A stretch of 64,000 nt of DNA from assembly GCA_900547035.1 (NCBI GenBank), contig URFM01000003.1:1-64000 (forward strand). The letters run 5' to 3'. The notes beneath the pieces are model-generated. The model was not told where the DNA came from. It worked only from the letters and a program-made list of their open reading frames with translations, and made no database searches. This stretch comes from an uncultured Clostridium sp. Lineage in GTDB: Bacteria > Bacillota > Clostridia > Lachnospirales > Lachnospiraceae. Numbering within the stretch: the first letter of the stretch is position 1; each line of letters starts with the position of its first letter. This document shows positions 7,991-17,126 of the stretch, piece after piece. The position numbers and the translations under genes were made by a program.

Positions 7991-9743
7991 ACTCCTCATC
8001 CTCCTCACAATCCGCCGGCAGGCGGATGGTTACCTCTGTTCTTTCGTGCAGTCGGCTCCTGATTTCCAGTCCCCAAGGTTCCCCATACAAAAGCCTTACC
8101 GTGCGGTGAACGTTGTACAGACCAATATGCGCCGGGTCTTCCTGCTCCAAATACAGCCGTCTGCGCAGTTCTTCCAAACGTTCTTCATCGATTCCGTCCC
8201 CATTATCCTCTACCGTGAGAACAAGGGCGTTTTCCTGCCGGAGCGCACGAATCCGGATATCAATATATTTTTTCTGTTCTCCCGCATATTTTAAGCTGTT
8301 TTCCACTACCGGCTGCAGCAAAAGTTTTGGAACTCTGCAGTTTAAAAGTTCTTCCGGGATTTCAATATGATAAGTCAGCCTTCGGTTATAGCGCATTTTC
8401 TGCAGAAGAAGATAGTCATTGATGTACTCGATATCCTTCTGCAATTCCACCCTTGTATTCCCATAGTTGATGCTATAGCGGAGGAGATTGGCAAAAGCCA
8501 CCACCATCTCCGAAGCCTTTTTGCCGTCAATCAGGATTTCGTATCGCAGCGTTTCCAGCACATTAAACACAAAATGGGGATTAAACTGTTCCTCCAGATG
8601 CTTTAACTCCATCTGCCGCTTTCTTTCCGCCAGCTCATTATTATGCTCCATCGCTTCCTCCAGTCTTACGACTTTTTCGCGGAAAGCTTCATTGAGTGCT
8701 GCAATCTCATCAAAAACCGGCTCCGGTAATTGGTAGGAAAGATTTCCTTTTCCAAGCTCTTCCACCGATTTTGAAAGCTGGTCAAAGGCTTTCATGCTCC
8801 TTTTTGTCACCCGGTTTGCGGAGCGGGAAAGCAGCAGTACCATCAGCCCCCCGGTCAGTCCGATGGCAATAATACCGTAAAAAAGGAGATACAGCTGAAA
8901 TTCCACTGAAGTCAGGGTATAAATCCGTATGGCGCCTTCTGCTGCTTCCCCCTGCATATAGTAATACCGTTTTCCATTCCGCAGAGCCAAAAAAGAGTTT
9001 TGGGCATCCAACTGGTATTTTCCCGCCGGAAATTTTTCCATCGGGTCCGGCTGTATCTGCGATGTGGCGAAAATCAGATTATTGAATCGGTCCGTAATAA
9101 TCACATCATCTACCTGCAGCAGGCTGCATTTGGAAAAAAAGCTCTCATCCCTCAAATCAAAAAACAGGTATCCCAGGAGCCCGCCTTTTTCATTCTCTAC
9201 TTTTGACGCAAACAGCAGAGCCCCTTCCTGGTCATTGTCATATCCGAGGCGGCTGACGCAAACATAGGGCCCGTCTCCCGCCCGTTCCATCACGCCTCGT
9301 ATCATCGGGCTTGAATAAAATTTAGACCGGTTATCCTCAAAGAGATTGGAGGCGGCAATATTTCCTTCTCCGTCTGTAAGTACAAAAGTGCTTTTTATGA
9401 CATTTTGGTTCGCGGCTTCATAAAGAATCTGGTTCACCCGCCAGACCCCTCTATCCGAAGCGCCGCTTTTCTCACCTGCCCTCTCCGTACAAATCCACTC
9501 CAGAAAGCTCTGAATCTCCTCTCTTTGAGCCAGCTCCCCCGTCATCTCCTCATAAGCTTGGTACTGGCTGTGCATAAAGTCCACCAATTTCCGGTTGCTT
9601 TTCCGATTTACCCGGACAGTCGTAAACAGGACATTAAAGGCGATGAACGCCGCAAACAGCAGGAGCATCGCCAATATGATAAACACACTGTATCTCAGAT
9701 AGGATTTTCTAAGATAATCCTTATATTGATTGCTTTTTTCCAT
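7983..9743 (-). CDS. YesM-type sensor histidine kinase
   Basis: 586-aa membrane kinase: transmembrane helix at about 18-42, a roughly 240-residue extracytoplasmic sensing domain, a second helix at about 284-306, a HAMP-like segment (VTKRSMKAFDQLSKSVEELG), then the His_kinase domain with EEQFNPHFVFNVLETL (H390) and a GHKL ATPase domain with VENSLKYAG and DNGDGIDEE. This layout is standard for the LytS/YesM class. It follows the ABC permease gene by 93 nt and overlaps its regulator. The extracellular domain may sense the solute directly or through the binding protein. Confidence 0.9.
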   Translation of the reverse strand: MEKSNQYKDYLRKSYLRYSVFIILAMLLLFAAFIAFNVLFTTVRVNRKSNRKLVDFMHSQYQAYEEMTGELAQREEIQSFLEWICTERAGEKSGASDRGVWRVNQILYEAANQNVIKSTFVLTDGEGNIAASNLFEDNRSKFYSSPMIRGVMERAGDGPYVCVSRLGYDNDQEGALLFASKVENEKGGLLGYLFFDLRDESFFSKCSLLQVDDVIITDRFNNLIFATSQIQPDPMEKFPAGKYQLDAQNSFLALRNGKRYYYMQGEAAEGAIRIYTLTSVEFQLYLLFYGIIAIGLTGGLMVLLLSRSANRVTKRSMKAFDQLSKSVEELGKGNLSYQLPEPVFDEIAALNEAFREKVVRLEEAMEHNNELAERKRQMELKHLEEQFNPHFVFNVLETLRYEILIDGKKASEMVVAFANLLRYSINYGNTRVELQKDIEYINDYLLLQKMRYNRRLTYHIEIPEELLNCRVPKLLLQPVVENSLKYAGEQKKYIDIRIRALRQENALVLTVEDNGDGIDEERLEELRRRLYLEQEDPAHIGLYNVHRTVRLLYGEPWGLEIRSRLHERTEVTIRLPADCEEDEEYV

Positions 9744-9796
9744 AAAGCCACCTTTACACTTTCCTTGTCACCTCTCCTTTGATTCTATCATACTTC

Positions 9797-9816
9797 CCTG
9801 CCTGTTCCTACCTGTT
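9797..9816 (-). repeat. tandem 10-bp repeat between permease and kinase genes
   Basis: Two adjacent 10-mers differing at one base (minus strand AACAGGTAGG and AACAGGCAGG) lie in the 93-nt gap before the kinase gene, upstream of TATGATAGAAT. AraC-type regulators often bind direct repeats of about one helical turn, so this could be a YesN site for an internal promoter. Evidence is only the repeat itself. Confidence 0.3.
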
Positions 9817-9836
9817 TTTATTTTGTCCTCACCGCT

Positions 9837-11501
9837 CTAAATGCTGATATCCTGGCTTCCTGTGGCCTTAAAGAAAATCAGGAGCGATAAAATCGAGGTC
9901 AGTGTTAAAATGGTGGAATAGGCTGCAGCGTTTCCAAAATTACTCCGTATGACTTCCGAGTAAATCGCTACGGTCAGTGTTCTGGTCCTGCTGGTATACA
10001 GGATAATGGAAGAACTAAGTTCACTAATCAGCGTAATCCAGCTCATGATAGCCCCTGACAGCACTCCCGGCAGCATCATAGGCACCGTAATTTGCAGAAA
10101 GGATTTCATTTCCGATGCGCCCAGACTGATGGCCGCCTCCTCAACGCTTGGGCTAATCTGCCCTATAATCGCCGTGCTGGAGCGAATTGTATAAGGCATT
10201 CTGCGGATGGACAAAGAAATAATCATAATCAGCGCGGTCCCGCTAAGAAGCAGCGGCGCTTTATTAAATGCATAGATAAAGGAAATTCCCAGTACGGACC
10301 CCGGAATAATATACGGAAACATGGTCAGCGTATCCAGAATCCCTGTCAGCAGGGAAGGCTTTCTAACAGTAAGGTAGGAGATAAGGATTCCCAATACCAC
10401 CACTACAACAATCGCGCAAAGTCCAAACAGATATGTGTTGGTAATTGCCCCATTGTCCTTTGACAGCAGCGTATTCTGATAATTCTCTAGCGAAAATCTG
10501 CCTGTATACACAGTTCCTCCTCCCATGGACATGAAGGAGGTAACGATTACTGTCAGCTGGGGCAGAATCGCCACAAAGCAGATTCCATAGACAAACACGT
10601 GGGCCAAAACGTTACGAATCCCCGCTGCTTCTTCCGCCTCCATCGGCTTCAGCGCGGTCATAGAATAGCTGTAGCGATTGCCCAAATACCGCTGGATAAA
10701 AAACAGCAGAAGGGTAATCCCTATGACGATGACGCAGAGAGCAGCCGCAAAATGGTCGTCCGTGTTTACCTCTCCCATAAACTGGCTGTAAACCAGAACC
10801 GGGAAAGTCTTATACCCCTCTCCAATCAGCATAGGAGTTCCAAAATCTGAGAATACCCGCATAAACACCAGCAAGGCGCTGGCTAAAAGCGTGGGCATCA
10901 CCAGCGGAAGGATGATGTGGACAACCCGTTCAACCGCCGTACATCCCAGGCTCTCTGCCGCCTCATTCAGGGAATTGTCCAGGTTTTTCAAAGCTCCGGA
11001 AATATACATATAAATCAAGGGAAAAGACTGGAGGGAGAACACCAGTACAATTCCGGCAAAACCGTAGATTCCCGGCAGCTGTACATGAAAGAGCTGATTT
11101 AGAATCCGGGTAATGAAGCCATTTCTTCCCAGCAGCTGTATCCAGGCGTACGCGCCGATAAACGGAGGCGACAAGTAGGATATCACAATCAGGATATTCA
11201 GGAACCGGCTTCCCCGAATCCGAACGCTTTTTAACACATACGCCATCGGAAGACCAATGGCGGCGGAAACAGCTGTCGATACAATGGTAACTTTAAAACT
11301 GTTTACCAGCGTGCTCCAATAATACTTTCTGCTGAAAAACTTTCCAAAGTACTCCAGGCTCAATCCGCTGCCGTCCGGAGCGATTATGCTTTTACATAGA
11401 ATCAATCCCAAAGGATACACCACAAACAGTAAAAACAGCGCCAATATGACAAGCGAAATCAAAGTCCAAAGGCTTCCATTTCCTTTTCCGCCGTTTTTCA
11501 T
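9837..11501 (-). CDS. AfuB/FbpB-type ABC transporter permease
   Basis: 554-aa integral membrane protein made of two fused permease halves, each with about six helices and its own EAA loop: LNEAAESLGCTAVERVVHIILPL near residue 190 and VEEAAISLGASEMKSFLQI near residue 455. This tandem architecture is typical of the Fe(3+)/sugar-phosphate importer family (FbpB/AfuB). It starts in a 4-nt ATGA overlap with the ATPase gene, so the two are co-translated. Substrate is not fixed by the permease sequence. Confidence 0.9.
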   Translation of the reverse strand: MKNGGKGNGSLWTLISLVILALFLLFVVYPLGLILCKSIIAPDGSGLSLEYFGKFFSRKYYWSTLVNSFKVTIVSTAVSAAIGLPMAYVLKSVRIRGSRFLNILIVISYLSPPFIGAYAWIQLLGRNGFITRILNQLFHVQLPGIYGFAGIVLVFSLQSFPLIYMYISGALKNLDNSLNEAAESLGCTAVERVVHIILPLVMPTLLASALLVFMRVFSDFGTPMLIGEGYKTFPVLVYSQFMGEVNTDDHFAAALCVIVIGITLLLFFIQRYLGNRYSYSMTALKPMEAEEAAGIRNVLAHVFVYGICFVAILPQLTVIVTSFMSMGGGTVYTGRFSLENYQNTLLSKDNGAITNTYLFGLCAIVVVVVLGILISYLTVRKPSLLTGILDTLTMFPYIIPGSVLGISFIYAFNKAPLLLSGTALIMIISLSIRRMPYTIRSSTAIIGQISPSVEEAAISLGASEMKSFLQITVPMMLPGVLSGAIMSWITLISELSSSIILYTSRTRTLTVAIYSEVIRSNFGNAAAYSTILTLTSILSLLIFFKATGSQDISI

Positions 11502-12646
11502 GATACCGCCTCCTCTCCTGACATTTCTTTCACGCCCGCCTCTTCCTGGATTAGCGCAGTTTCTCCGTCTTCCGTAAAAACATTGATTCGCCCCGGGTCC
11601 GCGGTCAGCATCACCTCTGTTCCCGCCGGAATAATATCCGCTTCATCGGAATTTTGAATCACTTCCACCTCCTTTTTGTTCTGCAGCTGCAAAAAATAGT
11701 GGGTAGAAATGCCAAGAAATACACTGTTTTGCACAACTGCCGGGATTCCCTCCTCCTTTTCCTCCCGTTTTACCCGAATGAAAAACTCCTCCGGCCGGAC
11801 CGAGGCAATGGTTTTCATTCCGTCTTTTGCCTGCCGGCAAAGCTTTTTGACCGGAATTCCATAAGAAGGCGCGTCCTCAAAGATTACCCACTTTTCTCCC
11901 GCCCGTTCCTGTATAACCGTATGGAGCAAATTAGAGAGGCCAATGAACGTGGATACAAAGACATTCGCCGGACGCTGATAAATCCGTTTTGGAGTATCAA
12001 TCTGCTGGATTACTCCCCCATTCATCACCGCAATCCGGTCCGAAATGGCAAGCGCCTCTTCCTGGTCATGGGTCACGTAAATGGTGGTAATCCCTACCTG
12101 CTGCTGAATCCGTTTAATTGCGTTGCGCATCTCAATCCGCAGCTTCGCATCCAGATTGGACAGGGGTTCATCCATCAAAAGCACCTCGGGATGAATCACA
12201 ATGGCTCTGGCCAACGCCACCCGCTGCTGCTGCCCTCCGGACAGCTTCGCCGGTTTTCTGTCTTTTAAGTGGTCGATTTTGACCACTTTCAGAATGTCAT
12301 CTACCTGCCGGGCAATTTCGTCTTTTGGCACCTTTCGGTTTTTCAGCCCAAAGGCAACGTTATCAAACACTGTCATATGGGGGAAAATGGCATAATTCTG
12401 AAATACCATTCCCATATTCCGCTTATTCGTCGGGATGTCGTTTACCACATGGTCATTAATCCGGATTTCCCCTCCTTCAACGGAATAGAAGCCGATAATC
12501 ATACGCAAAAGCGTGGTCTTCCCACAACCTGATGGTCCCAGCAGCGTAAAAAATTCTCCAGGATTAACGTCCAGGGATAATCCGTTGATAATGGTATCTT
12601 TCCCGAATTTTTTTATTACATTTTCAATATGAATTGCTACACCCAC
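11498..12646 (-). CDS. AfuC/FbpC-type ABC transporter ATP-binding protein
   Basis: 382-aa ATPase with Walker A GPSGCGKT (37-44), signature LSGGQQQR (about 137), Walker B VLLMDEPLSNLDA and a C-terminal TOBE-like regulatory region (ASVRPEEFFIRV and DPGRINVF). I choose a GTG start at 12646, which has AGGAG eight nt upstream; an earlier ATG would add an improbable basic leader. It powers the adjacent permease. The segment between it and the binding-protein gene carries a stable hairpin. Confidence 0.9.
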   Translation of the reverse strand: MGVAIHIENVIKKFGKDTIINGLSLDVNPGEFFTLLGPSGCGKTTLLRMIIGFYSVEGGEIRINDHVVNDIPTNKRNMGMVFQNYAIFPHMTVFDNVAFGLKNRKVPKDEIARQVDDILKVVKIDHLKDRKPAKLSGGQQQRVALARAIVIHPEVLLMDEPLSNLDAKLRIEMRNAIKRIQQQVGITTIYVTHDQEEALAISDRIAVMNGGVIQQIDTPKRIYQRPANVFVSTFIGLSNLLHTVIQERAGEKWVIFEDAPSYGIPVKKLCRQAKDGMKTIASVRPEEFFIRVKREEKEEGIPAVVQNSVFLGISTHYFLQLQNKKEVEVIQNSDEADIIPAGTEVMLTADPGRINVFTEDGETALIQEEAGVKEMSGEEAVS

Positions 12647-12683
12647 GTCCACTTCTCCTTTCCTTCGCGCCCGAATCAATAAA

Positions 12684-12729
12684 GCTGCCGCAAAAGTCCT
12701 GTATATCATTCCATGACTTTTGCGGCAGC
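12684..12729 (-). other. intercistronic hairpin after the binding-protein gene
   Basis: GCTGCCGCAAAAGT and ACTTTTGCGGCAGC form a perfect 14-bp stem with an 18-nt loop in the 92-nt gap between the binding-protein and ATPase genes, followed on the minus strand by TTTATTG. Hairpins here in ABC importer operons usually stabilise the upstream message or partly terminate, giving more binding protein than ATPase. Which of the two applies cannot be told from sequence. Confidence 0.7.
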
Positions 12730-12738
12730 CCCAGTTTC

Positions 12739-13845
12739 TTATTCCATGGACATTTCCATATGTTCCGTAAACATTTCCGTGATGGTCGTCTTATTTTCAG
12801 ATACCCATCCCTCATCATAATTGTCAAACAGCGTAATTTCCTCCAGAGGGGTCATGTAATCCGCGAGGGAGGCATTTTTTCTCAGAGGGCGTACTGTCAG
12901 GTTCTCACCTACCGCATTCTGGATTTTTTCAGAAAGCATATAATCCACAAATTTCTTTGCGTTTTCCGGATGCTGGCACCCTTTCAAAATCTGTACCGAT
13001 TCTCCTGGGAAAATCGCGCCTTCCTTTGGGAATACCACCTCAACCGCCGCTCCGTTCTTCACATAATTAGCCGCCGGGTCTTCCCAGGTCAGGCCGACCA
13101 CATATTCTCCTTCCGCTACTCCTTTGTAAACCTGGCTGGAACTGTTGCACATTTTGCCGTCCAGATTTTTAATAAACGCATCCACGTACTCCCATGCTTC
13201 ATCGGACAGAGGGTCATTATCCTTTCCCATTCCATAGAGCATAGCCATCAGCGACTGGAAGGCAGAGCTGGAATTAACCGGGTCTCCAAAGGCAATCTTT
13301 CCCTTCAGCTCAGGATTCAGCAAATCCGCAAAGCCGTCAATGGTCATATCTCCTTTCAAATCCGTATTTACAATCATTACCGTGGGGTCAGCAAAGGCTG
13401 GCGTAAAATATCCCGTCTTATTTCGGAACTGCTCTTCCATATTCTCGTCTTCCGGAGAAACATACTCCATGAAAAGCTCTTTTGAGGACGACAGCATCGT
13501 TTCATCTGCCACCCAGAAAATGTCCCCCATCGGATTGTCCTTTTCTGATTCCGCCCGCTTCAGCAGTTCTCCGGTTCCGGCCACTACAACCTCCACCTTA
13601 ATCCCCGTATCCTTTTCAAATTCGGGAATAACCGCGTTATTCAGCGCTTCGCTCCTGGCCGTATATACCACCAAAACCGGTTCTTCTCCCGCACTTCCTG
13701 TATCCGTCCCCGCTTCCGTCTCCGTCTGTACCGCCTCCTCGTTTCCTTTCCTGCTCTCTGCCTGCCCCCCATTTTCAGAGTTTGAACAAGCCGTTAAAAC
13801 CACAGAAACCGCGGCAGCAGCTAATATGAGCTGTCTTTTTTTCAT
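12739..13845 (-). CDS. ABC transporter substrate-binding lipoprotein, AfuA/FbpA family
   Basis: 368 aa with a lipoprotein signal: MKKRQLILAAAAVSVVLTAC (lipid-modified Cys20), then an acidic Ser/Thr linker and a type-2 periplasmic-binding-protein fold (LVVYTARSEALNNAVIPEFEKDTG onward). In ferric-binding FbpA the metal is held by two neighbouring tyrosines in the last third; the corresponding stretch here reads GLTWEDPAANYVKNG, with no tyrosine pair. That favours a non-iron solute such as a phosphorylated sugar or organophosphate, as in AfuA. First gene of the operon; a TACAAT -10 lies at 13900-13905 with a weak -35. Confidence 0.85.
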   Translation of the reverse strand: MKKRQLILAAAAVSVVLTACSNSENGGQAESRKGNEEAVQTETEAGTDTGSAGEEPVLVVYTARSEALNNAVIPEFEKDTGIKVEVVVAGTGELLKRAESEKDNPMGDIFWVADETMLSSSKELFMEYVSPEDENMEEQFRNKTGYFTPAFADPTVMIVNTDLKGDMTIDGFADLLNPELKGKIAFGDPVNSSSAFQSLMAMLYGMGKDNDPLSDEAWEYVDAFIKNLDGKMCNSSSQVYKGVAEGEYVVGLTWEDPAANYVKNGAAVEVVFPKEGAIFPGESVQILKGCQHPENAKKFVDYMLSEKIQNAVGENLTVRPLRKNASLADYMTPLEEITLFDNYDEGWVSENKTTITEMFTEHMEMSME

Positions 13846-14045
13846 CCAAATCCTCCTCCTTTTAATCAGTAACCCTTCCTTCTGTTCCTTTGTATTAGTA
13901 TTGTATCAATTTGTTCCCATGAAAGTAAATCCAACAAAATCACAAAAAGGTGTAAAATAGCAAACTATTATATATATTGTACGAAAAATTCAGAAATTTA
14001 GTTTTTTATAGTCATTTTATTCGATAACTCATTCTTCCCTTTCTC

Positions 14046-14075
14046 TTGACGCTTCCCCCTTTTTAGGATTATACT
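14046..14075 (+). promoter_or_regulatory. sigma-A promoter of the methyltransferase gene
   Basis: TTGACG (14046-14051) and TATACT (14070-14075) with an 18-bp spacer lie 38 bp before the start codon. The 268-bp divergent gap with the binding-protein gene is otherwise AT-rich without a gene. Confidence 0.75.
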
Positions 14076-14113
14076 AATACGGAGTTTGAAAGAAATGAGG
14101 TACAATTCCGGCT

Positions 14114-14974
14114 ATGTGGCTTGCAGACCAATGGAAAGATTATGAAGTAATTGACTGTTCCCAGGGCGAAAAACTGGAGCGCTGGGGAGACTACCTGCTG
14201 GTGCGCCCCGACCCCCAGGTCATCTGGGATACTCCTAAAAAGCACCGGGGATGGAGCCATCCCAACGGCCACTATCACCGCAGCAGCAAGGGAGGCGGAC
14301 AGTGGGAATTTTTTGACCTTCCCAATCAGTGGACCATCTCCTACAAAGGGCTCACCTTTAACCTGAAGCCCTTCAGTTTCAAGCACACCGGTCTGTTTCC
14401 GGAGCAGGCAGCCAACTGGGAATGGTTCGGGGAGAAAATCCGCAGCGCCGGCCGGCCTGTGAAGGTTTTAAATCTCTTCGCCTACACCGGCGGCGCCACC
14501 CTGGCGGCGGCTCAGGCCGGGGCAGCTGTGACCCATGTGGACGCCTCCAAAGGCATGGTTGGATGGGCGAAAGAAAACGCCCATTCCTCCGGACTGGCAG
14601 ACAAGCCCATCCGATGGATTGTGGACGATTGCATGAAGTTTGTGGAGCGGGAAATCCGCAGAGGCAATCATTACGACGCCATCATCATGGATCCGCCCTC
14701 CTACGGTCGGGGTCCCAAGGGGGAAATCTGGAAGATTGAGGACGCCATCCATCCTCTGGTAAAGCTCTGCGCCAATCTTCTCTCGGAAAAGCCCTTGTTT
14801 TTCCTGATTAACTCCTACACCACCGGTTTTGCCCCGGCCGTGCTCTCCTATCTTCTGGGCGTGGAGGTGGTATCCCGCTTCGGCGGCTCCGTCCAGTCCC
14901 AGGAAGTAGGGCTCCCGGTGACCAGGACCGGCCTTGTTCTCCCCTGCGGCTCCTCCGGCAGGTGGGAGGCCTAA
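14114..14974 (+). CDS. class I SAM-dependent methyltransferase, RlmI/RlmK-like
   Basis: 286 aa. The C-terminal two thirds is a Rossmann methyltransferase: motif I VLNLFAYTGGATLAAAQAGA (about 117-136), acidic VTHVDASKGM, and the catalytic-loop motif IIMDPPSYGRG. DPPSYG and the LFAYTGG form are typical of the COG1092 family that modifies 23S rRNA bases. The N-terminal part is short, without the PUA domain of full RlmI. The substrate is therefore inferred only. It has its own promoter and is followed by a GGTGGGAG/CTCCCACC hairpin at 14961-14985 that overlaps the stop region. Confidence 0.75.
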   Translation: MWLADQWKDYEVIDCSQGEKLERWGDYLLVRPDPQVIWDTPKKHRGWSHPNGHYHRSSKGGGQWEFFDLPNQWTISYKGLTFNLKPFSFKHTGLFPEQAANWEWFGEKIRSAGRPVKVLNLFAYTGGATLAAAQAGAAVTHVDASKGMVGWAKENAHSSGLADKPIRWIVDDCMKFVEREIRRGNHYDAIIMDPPSYGRGPKGEIWKIEDAIHPLVKLCANLLSEKPLFFLINSYTTGFAPAVLSYLLGVEVVSRFGGSVQSQEVGLPVTRTGLVLPCGSSGRWEA

Positions 14975-14985
14975 GAGCTCCCACC
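14961..14985 (+). terminator. weak terminator-like hairpin
   Basis: GGTGGGAG pairs perfectly with CTCCCACC across the methyltransferase stop codon, followed by TTCCTCCCCTT. The pyrimidine tract is not a clean T-run, so termination is uncertain; the convergent subtilisin gene ends 38 bp further on. Confidence 0.4.
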
Positions 14986-15023
14986 TTCCTCCCCTTAGCC
15001 GTGTGCGCCCTTTTATACAGTTT

Positions 15024-15914
15024 TTATGCCAAAAGACGCCCCACATCCAGCAGTCCCCACCCCTGCTGGTTGCGGGGCTTTCCCATATCCACGGCCCGTT
15101 CCATCAGGCGCAGTTTTACGTCACGGTTGGTCATTTCGGGATAGCGCTCCAGCAAGAGGGCGATGGCGCCGGCGACCAATGGGGTGGACATGCTGGTCCC
15201 GCTTTTGGGCATGTAGCCCTTCGGCCGGTTGCAGCAGCTGACAATACCGGAGCCGGGCGCTACCAAATCCGGCTTCAGGATACAGGCCATGGTAGGCCCC
15301 CGGCCTGAATAGTCCACCATCCGGTTTCCCATCACCTCCACCTCCTTGTAATCATCGGAGCAGCCCACAGTAATCACCTTTCGGCTGATGCCCGGCGTGG
15401 TAATGGTCATCCTCCCAGGTCCATGGTTTCCGGCAGCCACTACCACCACCAGCCCATCGTCCCAGGCCGCGTCCACTCCTTTTACCAGGGCAGAGCTCTC
15501 GGACATATCCGTTCTGGACAGGGAACCTACGGAAATATTGACCACCCGGATTCCATATTTTTCCCGGTTATTCCGAATCCACCGAAGGCCGGCCAGCACA
15601 TCGGAGGCAAATCCATTCCCCCGATGATCCAGCACCTTTACCGCAACCAGGCTGCATCCAGGCGCCACTCCCCGGTAAACCCCGCCAGAAGAAACGCCGC
15701 TCCCGCCAATCATAGCCGCGATATGTGTCCCATGTCCATTGTCATCATAGGGCAGTCCCCGATGACGGACAAAATCCTTGAAGGCAATGATTCTATTTTC
15801 AAAATCCTCATGGGGATAAATCCCTGTGTCCAGCACAGCCACCCCCACCCCCGCACCTGTCACCCCCAGAGAATCCAAATCTTCACAGTGAATTTCTCTT
15901 CTTGCCTGATTCAC
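15024..15914 (-). CDS. intracellular subtilisin-like serine peptidase (S8)
   Basis: 296-aa peptidase with the full triad: Asp29 in AVLDTGIYPHEDF, His61 in DDNGHGTHIAAMIGG and Ser in KSGTSMSTPLVAGAIALLL (about residue 240). The oxyanion Asn is in VVVAAGNHGPG. There is no signal peptide and no long propeptide, so it resembles intracellular serine proteases. The GTG start at 15914 is placed nine nt after AAGGAG; the ATG one base earlier opens onto a stop. A frameshifted small gene lies just upstream and may once have been co-transcribed. Confidence 0.85.
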   Translation of the reverse strand: MNQARREIHCEDLDSLGVTGAGVGVAVLDTGIYPHEDFENRIIAFKDFVRHRGLPYDDNGHGTHIAAMIGGSGVSSGGVYRGVAPGCSLVAVKVLDHRGNGFASDVLAGLRWIRNNREKYGIRVVNISVGSLSRTDMSESSALVKGVDAAWDDGLVVVVAAGNHGPGRMTITTPGISRKVITVGCSDDYKEVEVMGNRMVDYSGRGPTMACILKPDLVAPGSGIVSCCNRPKGYMPKSGTSMSTPLVAGAIALLLERYPEMTNRDVKLRLMERAVDMGKPRNQQGWGLLDVGRLLA

Positions 15915-15932
15915 ATCGGAATATCTCCTTTT

Positions 15933-16111
15933 TTATTTAGGATATTCCGGTTTTTGGCGGCTGGTGCCTGGGAGGAGTACCACCTGGCAATCTTGTTCCA
16001 CGTTTTCCAATAACTTCCTTTTCGGGTCGGATAGCAAAAATTCGCGCAAGTCCACTATTCCCTCTCGCATCTCCATTCATTAAATAGCTGCTGCTCTTTT
16101 TCTTTCATCAT
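15933..16111 (-). pseudogene. frameshifted small ORF upstream of the subtilisin gene
   Basis: From an ATG at 16111 or 16108, preceded by CGGAG, the frame reads KEKEQQLFNEWRCERE and stops. Skipping one base continues as IVDLREFLLSDPKRKLLENV and then CQVVLLPGTSRQKPEYPK before TAA at 15933. A single missing base in the GGGAATAG run would restore a protein of about 60 aa that ends 19 nt before the peptidase start. I do not recognise the family. It could be a peptidase-associated small protein broken by a 1-nt deletion, or a sequencing error. Confidence 0.45.
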
Positions 16112-16331
16112 ACAAACTCCGTTCTTTTATAAGTTATTATCCGCTTTTCTATCCGGTGTTCTGAGTAAAGCCATGGGCGCATGTCTCCTCACATACTTCC
16201 TATTATATATAATCATTACCAAAACGCAATTTCCACGAAATTTCATGCGGAAATTTTGAAGATATTTTACAAGCCCATTTGGAAGTTCAGATGATATAAT
16301 CAGAAGCAAGAGGCCGGAGTTCCCTGCCTGA

Positions 16332-16381
16332 CACCAGTGTTTTCCCAGCACCAGTAATTCCCTAGCACCAATGATTCCCCG
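16332..16381 (+). repeat. three degenerate 16-17-bp tandem repeats in the AraC leader
   Basis: Units ACACCAGTGTTTTCCC, AGCACCAGTAATTCCCT and AGCACCAATGATTCCCC follow each other just before the AraC-remnant start. An extended -10 (TGATATAAT, 16292-16300) lies upstream, so the repeats would be in the 5' untranslated region. They could be autoregulatory binding sites or simple slippage products. The rest of 16112-16331 shows nothing further. Confidence 0.5.
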
Positions 16382-16396
16382 CCGGAGGTGACACAC

Positions 16397-17126
16397 ATGA
16401 AAAAACAAATCAAGACGGTGGTTTACGATGAGCAGCTGCGCCTGGAGGCCTTCCGTTTTGAGGATTTTGTCCAGCCCTTTTCCAATCATTTTCACGAATA
16501 CTATGTAATCGGTCTTGTGGAAAAAGGAAGGCGTCTTCTGTCCTGTAAGAATCGGGAATACGTTATTGGCGCGGAAGATTACGGGAAGGCGGGAGCTGCC
16601 CGGCTTCTCCCAAACCGTTGTCCACGACCGGGAGGCCGCCTGCGCTCTGCTCTCCCTCCACCAGCTGGTCATGAAGGGCTCTCCGGAATTCGGAAAGGAG
16701 GAGCTTCTGCTCTTCACCCTGTCCCTGCTGCTTCGGCGCTGGGGACAGCCTTTTCCTGAGTGTATCCCGGACTGCAGCCAGGAGATTGAAGCGGTTTGCA
16801 CCTTTATGGAAGAACACTATATGGAGCACATCTCCTTAGAGCAGCTCTGCCGCCTGGCGGGCTTGAGCAAGTCCACCCTGCTGCGGGCCTTTACCCGCGC
16901 AAAAAGGGTTACTCCCTACTGTTATCTTGAAAATATCCGCATCGGGGCGGCAAAAAAGATGCTGGAACAGGGAATGCCGCCCATGGAAGCCGCTCTTCTG
17001 ACCGGCTTCTCCGACCAGAGCCATTTCACCAATTATTTCAGCCGTTTTATCGGCCTGACTCCCGGCTCTTATCGGGAAATCTTTGTCAAACACGAGGAAG
17101 GAGGAGAAAACCAACATGACCAATAA
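16397..17126 (+). pseudogene. AraC-family regulator with internal deletion
   Basis: The N-terminal cupin-like part is intact from MKKQIKTVVYDEQLRL to REYVIGAED, including FSNHFHEYYVI. The frame then fails, and a shifted frame resumes at ITGRRELPGFSQTVVHD, running through a complete AraC double helix-turn-helix (SLEQLCRLAGLSKSTLLRAF to TGFSDQSHFTNYFSRF). Compared with relatives, the end of the cupin domain and linker (a few dozen residues) is missing at the joint. The C-terminal DNA-binding half could still be made from an internal start. It overlaps the EamA gene by 11 nt, so it probably regulated that exporter. Confidence 0.75.

Noticed and set aside
12634..13485. Plus-strand open frame of 283 codons opposite the binding-protein gene
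   Set aside because: Shadow of a lipoprotein gene with clear signal and fold; no start signals.
16127..16801. Minus-strand open frame of 224 codons opposite the AraC remnant
   Set aside because: The plus strand carries unmistakable AraC motifs; this frame has none.
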